From the NCBI GenBank assembly GCA_964639275.1, contig CAZXCQ010000151.1:1-15379 (forward strand): 15,379 bases of DNA. The letters run 5' to 3'. The position numbers and the translations under genes were made by a program. Below the pieces are notes generated by a model that saw only the letters and a list, made by a program, of their open reading frames with translations, made no database searches and was not told where the DNA came from. Within the stretch, counting starts at the first letter, position 1, and each line of letters begins with the position of its first letter. Positions 8,303-13,926 of this stretch are shown in pieces. Source of the DNA: CAZXCQ01 sp964639275 (GTDB lineage Bacteria > Desulfobacterota > DSM-4660 > Desulfatiglandales > Desulfatiglandaceae).

Positions 8303-8395
8303 CGTCACTAACGTTTTTCGTTTCATCATTCCCCTGTTCCACTCCGTCATTCCCGAGATTCTACATCGTCATTCCCGCGGAAGCGGGAATCCAGG
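8303..8395 (+). repeat. Array of REP half-repeats at 21-22 bp period ending in a full hairpin
   Basis: Units beginning CGTCAC, CATCATTCCC, CGTCATTCCC and CGTCATTCCC start at 8303, 8324, 8345 and 8367, giving spacings of 21, 21 and 22. About ten bases of each unit are conserved and the rest varies, though units tend to end in ACAT or a similar run. The last unit continues into a complete hairpin, ATTCCCGC-GGAA-GCGGGAAT (8371-8390), followed by CCAGG. A further degenerate half (GGAATCCAG at 8418-8426) touches the GIY-YIG stop codon. Confidence 0.6.
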
Positions 8396-8427
8396 AACCA
8401 CACCGACCAGCGAAACCGGAATCCAGT

Positions 8428-8727
8428 CTATTGGCATATATCCACGTACAAGTCTCGCCATTGGGGGTTTTTCTCCTCTATCATTTTCAATTTCCACGCC
8501 CGTCTCCACTTCTTGATCTGCTTTTCCCTCTTGATAGCAGTTTCAGCATTTTCATGGATTTCGTAATAGACAAGCGTTTTAACCCCATATTTCTTTGTAA
8601 AACCTTCGACCAAACCGCTTTTGTGCTCCCACACTCTTTTTACGAGGTCTGAAGTAACGCCCAGATAAATCGTTCCATTCCGCTTGCTGGCTAATATGTA
8701 AACATAAAACTGTTTTTCCATCACCAT
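8428..8727 (-). CDS. Small GIY-YIG nuclease-fold protein
   Basis: This 99-residue single-domain protein has the GIY-YIG core: FYVYILAS (residues 7-14, replacing GIY), IYLGVT (20-25, replacing YIG), the conserved R31 in LVKRVWEHKSG, and the tail KREKQIKKWRRAWK with NPQWRDL that marks the YhbQ/UPF0213-like subgroup. Members are predicted single-strand or structure-specific DNA nucleases; biological roles are mostly unknown. No clear ribosome site precedes the ATG at 8727; ATG 8721 is equally possible. The gene is bracketed by inverted copies of the dispersed palindrome, with GGAATCCAG one base beyond its stop and CTGGATTCC 14 bases before its start. It thus resembles a small mobile unit and looks unrelated to the transport genes around it. 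Confidence 0.88.
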   Translation of the reverse strand: MVMEKQFYVYILASKRNGTIYLGVTSDLVKRVWEHKSGLVEGFTKKYGVKTLVYYEIHENAETAIKREKQIKKWRRAWKLKMIEEKNPQWRDLYVDICQ

Positions 8728-8741
8728 GCCACGTTGTCAAT

Positions 8742-8805
8742 TCTGGATTCCCGCTTTCGCGGGAATGACGGATAGTTACCTCATCCCCGCCTTCGCAGGG
8801 ACATG
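8742..8805 (-). repeat. Two REP-like palindromes upstream of the GIY-YIG gene
   Basis: A near-perfect minus-orientation copy occupies 8742-8771 (CTGGATTCCCGCTTTCGCGG, then GAATGACGG) with an eight-base hairpin stem. A degenerate second copy follows at about 8780-8805 (CATCCCCGCCTTCGCAGGGA). The first lies just upstream of the GIY-YIG start codon and is inverted relative to the copies beyond its stop. Confidence 0.75.
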
Positions 8806-8808
8806 TTT

Positions 8809-8935
8809 CGTCACTCCCGTGTTACACTTGGCCATTCCTGCGATCCGACATCGTCATCCTTGCTATGCTAGATCGTCATTCCCACCATCCCACATCGTCA
8901 TTCCCGCGATGTCATAACGTCATTCCCGCGAAAGC
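8809..8935 (+). repeat. Second array of half-repeats at 22-bp period
   Basis: Six units start at 8809, about 8830, 8852, 8874, 8896 and 8918, spaced 21, 22, 22, 22 and 22 bases. The best units read CGTCATTCCCGCGATGTCAT and CGTCATTCCCACCATCCCAC. The last unit, CGTCATTCCCGCGAAAGC, would be the left arm of a full palindrome but is interrupted at 8936. Confidence 0.65.
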
Positions 8936-8995
8936 CATTCGGCTCTGAGTCGATCGACCCTGAGCTCACGACCGAAGGGCTCATGGCCGAAGGGC
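8936..8995. repeat. 60-bp insertion of a second repeat family inside a REP-like palindrome
   Basis: The left arm CGTCATTCCCGCGAAAGC (8918-8935) and the right arm CGGAATCCAG (8996-9005) would join into one normal palindrome if 60 bases were removed. The insert contains two 15-base tandem units, CTCACGACCGAAGGG (8965-8979) and CTCATGGCCGAAGGG (8980-8994), preceded by GATCGACCCTGAG. Confidence 0.5.
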
Positions 8996-9029
8996 CGGAA
9001 TCCAGTATTATTTTCACGTCCATAGCGTT

Positions 9030-9122
9030 CCTGGATGCCCGCCTTCGCGGGCATGACGTGCATAATAGGCGCAAAGTGTCGCAGTAGTACTAACCTTTGA
9101 ACCCAGAACCTTTGAACCCAGA
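9030..9122. repeat. REP-like hairpin plus a 15-bp tandem duplication downstream of the binding-protein genes
   Basis: CCTGGATGCCCGCCTTCGCG followed by GGCATGACG (9030-9058) is a minus-orientation palindrome in which both arms have changed TTCC/GGAA to TGCC/GGCA. That is a compensatory change preserving the stem. At 9093-9107 and 9108-9122 ACCTTTGAACCCAGA is repeated exactly in tandem. Both lie within about 110 bases after the stop of the ABC_sub_bind gene. Confidence 0.65.
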
Positions 9123-9137
9123 ACCGGTGAACGACTC

Positions 9138-10052
9138 CTATTCAATGATCCGATTGACCACACTCAGGGCCATCTCCCCGTATGTCAGGCCGTAGTCTTT
9201 GGCCTTCTTCAGGTTCAGGATGATGTGAGAACCTGCGGGAAGCTGCACCTTCGTTCTTACCTGATCGCCGGACAGCACCTCTTGGGATATGGCTGCTGCC
9301 TGGCGGCCCGTGGTCGGGTTGTCAACAGATACGATGAGCGCGGCTCCATAGTCGGCAAATGCATCATGGTAGGAAAAAATGGGCTTTTTGCCGGCATCGC
9401 ACTGCTTGAAGATCTCAATGAGGGTGTTTTTGTCTGCCATGACCACAGGGTCGGAGATGAGCCAGAGTGCGTCGATTTCAGCCAATAACTCCTTAAGTTC
9501 CGGAAGGGTATCTTTCCTTTTGGACAGAGACCTGCCGATGATGTCGACTCCCATCTCTTTGGCTGCTGCCTGGGCCTCCTTAAACCAGTGCTTGTTATAT
9601 TTCTCGCTGTATAGGACACCGATCCTTTTGATCCTCGGGAAGATGTAGCGATAGAGAGTGATCTCCATTTCCGGATTGAGTTCGCTGGATATGCCAAAGG
9701 TCTTTTTGGCTACAGGGAGACGCCGCCAGTCGATAATGGAGGAAAAAACGATATTTCTTTCACTGATAAACTTGTTGGCAAGGAGATAGGCCTTGGTTCC
9801 GATACAATAAACCAAATCGGGGTATACGTCATAGAGGAGGTCCTCGATCTCACGGAGCTTCCACTTCTTTTGTCCCAGGTCTATTTCCTTGACAGGAATT
9901 GAAATGGACCGGGTGAATTCCTCCTGGGCGATTTTGTATTTTTCCACTGAGGCGTTGGAATTGATCACCATGATCTTGGGACCCTCATCCGCGGATAAAG
10001 TGGTAAGCAGGAAGATCAGGCAGAGGAGGCATATGTATTTTGTAGCCTTCAT
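9138..10052 (-). CDS. Periplasmic ABC_sub_bind-family substrate-binding protein
   Basis: This 304-residue protein has a signal peptide (hydrophobic ICLLCLIFLLTT, probable cleavage after LSA) and the two-lobed layout of the ABC transporter substrate-binding family PF04392: KIMVINSNASVEKYKIAQEEF, PDLVYCIGTKAYLLANK, FGISSELNPEMEITLYRYIFP, KRIGVLYSEKYNKHW, IDALWLISDPVVM, then KPIFSYHDAFADYGAALIVSVD and TGRQAAAISQEVLSG. Members bind varied small molecules in the periplasm; the ligand cannot be read from sequence. No permease or ATPase gene for it is present. Its ATG abuts the TGA of the PhnD-like gene (TGAATG), with GGAGG just upstream, so the two are translationally coupled and share the riboswitch leader. 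Confidence 0.88.
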   Translation of the reverse strand: MKATKYICLLCLIFLLTTLSADEGPKIMVINSNASVEKYKIAQEEFTRSISIPVKEIDLGQKKWKLREIEDLLYDVYPDLVYCIGTKAYLLANKFISERNIVFSSIIDWRRLPVAKKTFGISSELNPEMEITLYRYIFPRIKRIGVLYSEKYNKHWFKEAQAAAKEMGVDIIGRSLSKRKDTLPELKELLAEIDALWLISDPVVMADKNTLIEIFKQCDAGKKPIFSYHDAFADYGAALIVSVDNPTTGRQAAAISQEVLSGDQVRTKVQLPAGSHIILNLKKAKDYGLTYGEMALSVVNRIIE

Positions 10053-10886
10053 TCAGCCCTCCAGTTCCAACCGATCCGATGCATCGAGATCGGCCCACCC
10101 GTCCAGGCCCAACATGTGGATCCGCTTTCGGCCATCGGGATTTTGCGCCATGTTTTTGATAATATGAAGAGCTTCTAACCCGCTTTTCGCAAAACCTTGA
10201 GGCTGGGCCACGATCAGGAGAAGGGACTTCTCTCCTTCGGCCAGGATCTTCATTTTTCGGCAGAGCCTGGGATTGACGCCCTTCAACTCCTGAAAGGCGT
10301 TTTCAGAGGCAAAGGCCAGTTTGGCCATGCCAAACCCGACGGACATGAGGGCGTCGATATCTTTTGGCACGGTCAGTACCCTGAACGGATGGGCCGCATA
10401 TTTCTTGAGCATCCTTTTGAGGACGCTGAGGGTGTATTGAAGGCTGCTGGCCGATGCGATGAGCCCGGGTTTGGCCGTCTCGATATCCGGTGCTTTTTCA
10501 TCGGCTACCAATATTTTCCGCTGGTACTTTTTTCCATTGCGCACACCGGTGAGGGCGGGCGTGAGGGAATATTCCTTGTGGATGAGGCGGTAGTGCCAGC
10601 TGGAGAGAATGAAGAGGCAGTTTTCCTTGCCTTTCACGTGTTGCTCGAAGACAGACCTGGCACTGAAAGGCTGGAATTCGTAAGGGCCGAATTTGGACAG
10701 ATACCGGTCGAATTCCATCTTGAGGGACTTAAAGTTGTTGATGTTGGCTTCGGAGCTGTAAAAATAGATCTTGATCTTGCCCTCCCCAGAGGAGAACACG
10801 CAAAACATCATCAGACCTATTGAAAAAGCGGCGATAACTGAGAGAAGGGAGATGAGTCGTCTTTTTTGATGGCTATCGTTTTTCAT
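10053..10886 (-). CDS. PhnD-like periplasmic substrate-binding protein
   Basis: This 277-residue protein has a basic N-terminus and one hydrophobic segment (residues 11-31, LISLLSVIAAFSIGLMMFCVF), either a signal peptide or an anchor. The remainder matches the periplasmic phosphonate-binding (PhnD/TctC-type class 2) fold in order: IKIYFYSSEANINNFKSLKMEFDRYLS, LFILSSWHYRLI, LIASASSLQYTLSVLKRML, DIDALMSVGFGMAKLAFASENAFQEL and LLLIVAQPQGFAKSGLEALHIIKNMAQNPDGRKRI. PhnD-like proteins bind phosphonates in some systems but many serve as sensory or orphan binding proteins, so the ligand is unknown. It is first in the transcript below the riboswitch. The ribosome site is weak (TTGGCG), which would suit regulated or limited translation. 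Confidence 0.82.
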   Translation of the reverse strand: MKNDSHQKRRLISLLSVIAAFSIGLMMFCVFSSGEGKIKIYFYSSEANINNFKSLKMEFDRYLSKFGPYEFQPFSARSVFEQHVKGKENCLFILSSWHYRLIHKEYSLTPALTGVRNGKKYQRKILVADEKAPDIETAKPGLIASASSLQYTLSVLKRMLKKYAAHPFRVLTVPKDIDALMSVGFGMAKLAFASENAFQELKGVNPRLCRKMKILAEGEKSLLLIVAQPQGFAKSGLEALHIIKNMAQNPDGRKRIHMLGLDGWADLDASDRLELEG

Positions 10887-11025
10887 ATCGCCAAATGCTG
10901 TTACAGGAAACGCAGCACTTTACCAGTGACAGCAGAGAACCTCTACAGGATTTTTGGACGCTTCGTTCTTATGTCTACCGGTTGCTTATGGGCGTGGCGT
11001 GTAAATCATCTATTTACGCAAATCC

Positions 11026-11129
11026 TAAAACAAAAAGCCGGACTGCCTTCATGTGACCTTTACGATGTCACACTCGGCCCCGGTTGAATTTCCCGTGGGG
11101 AACTATTCAACGGGGCAGGCAACCCGGCT
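11026..11129 (-). terminator. Multibranched intrinsic terminator of the riboswitch
   Basis: On the minus strand AGCCGGGTTGCC (11129-11118), the 3' strand of the aptamer, can pair over all 12 positions (two G-U) with GGCAGTCCGGCT (11047-11036). This is followed at once by TTTTTGTTTT (11035-11026). Two further hairpins lie between the arms: CCCCG-GTTGAA-type stems at 11115-11078, and TGTGAC/GTCACA at about 11070-11050. Because the 5' arm is needed by both aptamer and terminator, the two structures are mutually exclusive. Confidence 0.7.
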
Positions 11130-11234
11130 ATCTTTCAGTAGCACGATTCTCTAAAACAGGCTCAGCAGGCGAATACTAAGACCCGTGGCTTTCCGTCCTC
11201 ATCTCACGATGTGTTTGGCTTTGTCTGGAATGCG
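11118..11234 (-). ncRNA. GEMM-I riboswitch aptamer, predicted c-di-GMP specific
   Basis: The minus strand carries the GEMM-I core in order: ACAAAGCCAAAC (11224-11213); a hairpin CATC-GTGA-GATG with a GNRA tetraloop (11211-11200); the tetraloop-receptor strand GGACGGAAAGCC (11198-11187); CGGGTCTT (11185-11178); a long arm with AGTA/TACT pairing; then AAGATAGCCGGGTTGCC (11134-11118). CGGAAAGCC, GGTCT and AGATAGCCGGGTTGCC are nearly those I recall for Geobacter GEMM RNAs. The position that is A in cGAMP-binding GEMM-Ib RNAs and G in c-di-GMP binders aligns here with G (11219), predicting c-di-GMP. The P1 stem is weakly defined (CGCA with TTGCC), so the 5' end is approximate. Confidence 0.85.
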
Positions 11235-11266
11235 TTTTGAGCTCCCAACAGGCAGATAATGCCCAT
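11204..11266 (-). CDS. Leader ORF 2 (20 codons), runs into the aptamer
   Basis: The ATG at 11266 overlaps the TAA of leader ORF 1 (TAATG), so it could be reached by ribosomes terminating there. It encodes MGIICLLGAQNAFQTKPNTS and its TGA stop lies within the GTGA tetraloop of the first aptamer hairpin. Translation of it would cover the 5' strand of the aptamer. It may be only a chance ORF. Confidence 0.3.
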   Translation of the reverse strand: MGIICLLGAQNAFQTKPNTS

Positions 11267-11304
11267 TAGGAGCAGTGCATATGCATTTTGAGGTGAATTC
11301 TCAT
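11266..11304 (-). CDS. Leader ORF 1 (12 codons) with a strong ribosome site
   Basis: AGGAGG (11317-11312) is spaced seven bases from ATG 11304, which opens MRIHLKMHMHCS-stop. This is the best ribosome site in the whole leader, far better than that of the PhnD-like gene. It lies between the promoter and the aptamer. No function is known to me; a leader peptide that couples translation to riboswitch folding is one possibility. Confidence 0.4.
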   Translation of the reverse strand: MRIHLKMHMHCS

Positions 11305-11349
11305 TAGATAACCTCCTGAGTAAAGGTTAAATGACGGGGCGTTTAAATG

Positions 11350-11586
11350 TTATAGATATAATAACAAAAATTGGCTTATGTCAAGAAAAATCGAGGTTCC
11401 AGGAATCGCTGGGTCGTTATTCGCCAATTCGCGTTTGTCAGGCATATGGCACAAAATCTTCTTGATCTTGGACGTCCAGAAATCTTCTGGATACCTCAAA
11501 AATTTCGGGCCACCGAAAAGTTGAGATAACCTACGGTTGGCCAGCCTGCTTATGTAGACGTTGCCTCGTGTTCGGGATAAACTCAA
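11350..11586 (-). pseudogene. Unrecognised open frame, probably a decayed remnant
   Basis: A 78-codon frame reads LSQLFGGPKFLRYPEDFWTS and continues KIKKILCHMPDKRELANNDP. The composition is protein-like, but there is no ribosome site, and the promoter of the downstream operon lies within its 3' end. I do not recognise a family. It may belong with the remnant at 11618-11867. Confidence 0.25.
11356..11384 (-). promoter_or_regulatory. Sigma70-type promoter of the riboswitch-controlled operon
   Basis: TTGACA (11384-11379), a 17-base spacer and TTATAT (11361-11356) form a strong promoter reading toward the PhnD-like gene; TATATC one base further downstream is an alternative -10. Transcription would start near 11349, about 45 bases before leader ORF 1 and 115 before the aptamer. 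Confidence 0.7.
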
Positions 11587-11617
11587 GCCTCATCTTCTCT
11601 CGCCAAAACCCAACATG

Positions 11618-11867
11618 TCATCGAAGCCCAAAACCGTGTGATATCATCAAGTCGGTTTGATTGGGCCAACCTTGGATATTGATTCCATATCCCAAGTCTA
11701 GCATGGGTTGACATATTTGAGATAGCTCAACAATTACAGGCTTGTCGAAACCTGTCTTATCTTGCCATAACCTCAACTTTCTTAAACTAGCAGCAATCAA
11801 ATTGAAACCGTAAATATCAAACCAACGGCCTCTTGAAAGGGTTCAAATTCCGCTTGCTCGGTTTCCA
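11618..11867 (-). pseudogene. Unrecognised gene remnant with a frameshift near 11830
   Basis: On the minus strand ATG near 11867 opens METEQAEFEPFQEAVG and then dies in another frame. A one-base shift continues as WFDIYGFNLIAASLRKLRLW, then QDKTGFDKPVIVELSQICQP and MLDLGYGINIQGWPNQTDLM, to a TGA at 11618. The joined product looks like a real soluble protein of about 80 residues, but I cannot assign it. No ribosome site is clear. It sits downstream of aapP in a gene-poor, AT-rich stretch. Confidence 0.35.
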
Positions 11868-12030
11868 TAGGATGTGATCGGAGGGTTCTGGTGGTGCTTC
11901 TCTGTGGAGTGAGGGACGTCATTCAGTTTTTCAATTTGCGTTTTTTTGATAGAGAAACGACGTATGAAAAGATACCTAATATTCTACGGAAAGTCAAAAA
12001 TACCATATCCAATTATCGAAAAGCATGATG

Positions 12031-12807
12031 TTAATGTAGAATCTGGCTCAAGAAGAGTCTGGTCCGCTCATGCCTGGGGTTTTTGAAGAACTCCTCCGGG
12101 GTGTTTCCTTCCACGATTTGACCTGAGTCCATAAAGAGGACCCGGTGTGCCACGCTCCTCGCAAAGCCCATCTCATGGCTTACCACAATCATGGTCATCC
12201 CCTCCCGGGCCAGTTCGATCATGACATCCAGGACCTCCTTTATCATCTCCGGGTCAAGGGCCGAGGTTGGCTCGTCAAAGAGCATGACCTTGGGATTCAT
12301 GCAGAGGCTCCGGGCAATGGCGACCCGCTGCTGCTGGCCCCCGGAGAGCTGGCCCGGGAATTTTTTGGCCTGGTCCGCAATGTGGACCTTTTCCAGGAAG
12401 TGCATGGCGATCTCTTCGGCCTCCTTTTTGGGTATCCTCCGGACCCAGATGGGGCCCAGCGTCAGGTTCTCGACGATCGTCAGATGCGGGAATAGATTGA
12501 AATGCTGGAAGACCATACCCACTTCCGCCCGAACCCTTTCGATATTCTTGAGGTTGTTGGTCAGTTCGATCCCATCCACAACGATCCGGCCCCGCTGATG
12601 CTCTTCCAGACGATTGATACAGCGGATCAAGGTCGATTTTCCGGAGCCGGATGGACCGCAGATGACAATCCGCTCCTTTTTGTCAACGCTCAGGTTGATC
12701 CCCTTGAGCACGTGGAAATCCCCAAACCACTTGTGCATATCGATGATCTCAATCATGACCTCTGCTGAATTGGATCTATTGCTTATCCTTGACCTGTCTT
12801 GCTTCAT
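12031..12807 (-). CDS. aapP: General L-amino-acid ABC transporter ATP-binding protein
   Basis: This 258-residue ABC ATPase powers amino-acid import. Visible motifs are Walker A GPSGSGKST (51-59), Q-loop Q101 (VFQHFNLFPHLT), signature LSGGQQQRVAIARSL (154-168), Walker B VMLFDEPTSALDP (174-186) and switch H211 in VSHEM. IEIIDMHKWFGDFHVLKGINL is typical of the GlnQ/AapP polar amino-acid subfamily, and length matches. GAGAGG lies five bases before ATG 12807, supporting this start over ATG 12756, which begins MIEIIDMHKWFG. The gene begins 20 bases after the aapM stop and is the last gene of the aapQMP operon. No strong terminator follows; only a weak distant ATTCTAC/GTAGAAT pairing is visible. Confidence 0.95.
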   Translation of the reverse strand: MKQDRSRISNRSNSAEVMIEIIDMHKWFGDFHVLKGINLSVDKKERIVICGPSGSGKSTLIRCINRLEEHQRGRIVVDGIELTNNLKNIERVRAEVGMVFQHFNLFPHLTIVENLTLGPIWVRRIPKKEAEEIAMHFLEKVHIADQAKKFPGQLSGGQQQRVAIARSLCMNPKVMLFDEPTSALDPEMIKEVLDVMIELAREGMTMIVVSHEMGFARSVAHRVLFMDSGQIVEGNTPEEFFKNPRHERTRLFLSQILH

Positions 12808-12827
12808 CAGGGCCTCTCACGTGCCTG

Positions 12828-13922
12828 TTAATGCCCGGTGGATAGTTCCCGCTCCAGTTTTCGGCCGTAATTGGCCATGGAAAAACAACCTAAGAAATAG
12901 AGAAGGGCAATAAAGAGATAGGCCTCCGGGCTAAACCCCATCCACTCTGGGTTGGAAAGGACCGATTGGGTGGTCCTGAGCAGATCAAAAAGCGCGATGA
13001 TCGCCACCAGCGAGGTGTCCTTAAAGGCCGAGATCAGGATGCCAACCGTCGGTGGAATCACGATCTTGAGGGCCTGGGGCAGGATGACCAGACGCATGGT
13101 CAGATAGTAGTTCAGCCCCAGCGACTCGGCCGCTTCATACTGCCCCCGCGACATCCCCTGCAACCCTCCCCGGACGACCTCGGCGATATAGGCGGCCGTA
13201 AAGAGGATGATGGCCACCTGGGCCCGAAGGATCTTGTTGATCGTAATCCCTTCGGGCAGAAAGAGGGGAAAGATAATCGACCCCATAAAGAGGAGGCTGA
13301 TCAGCGGCACTCCCCGGATCAACTCGATGTAGAGCACGCACAGGGTTTTGATCACCGGCATCCTGGACTGCCGACCCAGGGCCAGGATAACCCCCAGGGG
13401 ATAGGCGGCCGTGAGCCCAAAGAAAGAGAGGAGAAGGGTAAGGGGGAGCCCGCCCCATTTGGTGCTCTCCACCGGCGAGAGCCCGAACCCCCCTCCTTTC
13501 ATCAAAAGCCCCATGGCAAAAAGCCCAAGAACCCACGCATAACCGAGGGGCCTGTTCCAATGCCTCCGGTCCCGGCTGTAAAAGAGGAGCCCAAAGAGCA
13601 AGAACATGGCAATCAGCGGCCGCCACTGCTGGTCGTATGGATAGAAACCAAATATGATAAACCTCAGATTCTCGGTGATGATCGACCAGCAGGCCCCGGC
13701 AGCCTTCCGGCAGCCCTTCCCCGTCGTGGTCCAGACGCTGTCGATAAACATCCATTCAAGAAGCGGCGGGATGACCTTGTAGAAAAAATAGAGGGTGACA
13801 AGGGTCAAAAAGGAATTAAACCATCCGTTAAACAGATTTTTCTTGACCCAGCCAATCACGCCCACGCTGGTCACCGGGGGTCTTATTTCTTCTGCAGGCG
13901 TCTTTTCAACGATCTCCTTCAT
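12828..13922 (-). CDS. aapM: General L-amino-acid ABC transporter permease
   Basis: This inner-membrane permease pairs with the aapQ product. The distinctive segment CWSIITENLRFIIFGFYPYD followed by QQWRP is characteristic of AapM/BztC. Several membrane segments follow, then the His/Glu/Gln-type permease domain with LIRGVPLISLLF and the ATPase-docking EAA loop (MSRGQYEAAESLGLNYYLTMRLVILPQALKIVIPP). I choose ATG 13922 (364 residues), four bases after the aapQ stop and with GATAGG upstream. A TTG at 13937 would add five residues and overlap aapQ by 11 bases. Length is close to the family norm and nothing is missing. Confidence 0.93.
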   Translation of the reverse strand: MKEIVEKTPAEEIRPPVTSVGVIGWVKKNLFNGWFNSFLTLVTLYFFYKVIPPLLEWMFIDSVWTTTGKGCRKAAGACWSIITENLRFIIFGFYPYDQQWRPLIAMFLLFGLLFYSRDRRHWNRPLGYAWVLGLFAMGLLMKGGGFGLSPVESTKWGGLPLTLLLSFFGLTAAYPLGVILALGRQSRMPVIKTLCVLYIELIRGVPLISLLFMGSIIFPLFLPEGITINKILRAQVAIILFTAAYIAEVVRGGLQGMSRGQYEAAESLGLNYYLTMRLVILPQALKIVIPPTVGILISAFKDTSLVAIIALFDLLRTTQSVLSNPEWMGFSPEAYLFIALLYFLGCFSMANYGRKLERELSTGH

Positions 13923-13926
13923 AGAC

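Noticed and set aside
8303..8935. Possible CRISPR array from the regularly spaced repeats
   Set aside because: The conserved core is only about ten bases with 11-12-base variable parts, far from CRISPR repeat and spacer lengths, and no cas gene is nearby. The units are arms of the dispersed palindrome.
11078..11115. The GC-rich CCCCG...CGGGG hairpin as a stand-alone terminator
   Set aside because: No U-run follows it on either strand. It fits better as an internal branch of the larger terminator that ends at 11026.
11118..11234. cGAMP-specific (GEMM-Ib) assignment of the riboswitch
   Set aside because: The core resembles Geobacter GEMM-Ib RNAs in CGGAAAGCC and GGTCT, but the base that is A in cGAMP binders aligns with G at 11219. 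c-di-GMP is therefore the better prediction, though binding data are needed.
11964..12080. Small plus-strand ORF (MKRYLIFYGKSKIPYPIIEK...)
   Set aside because: It has no ribosome site and runs antisense into the end of aapP.
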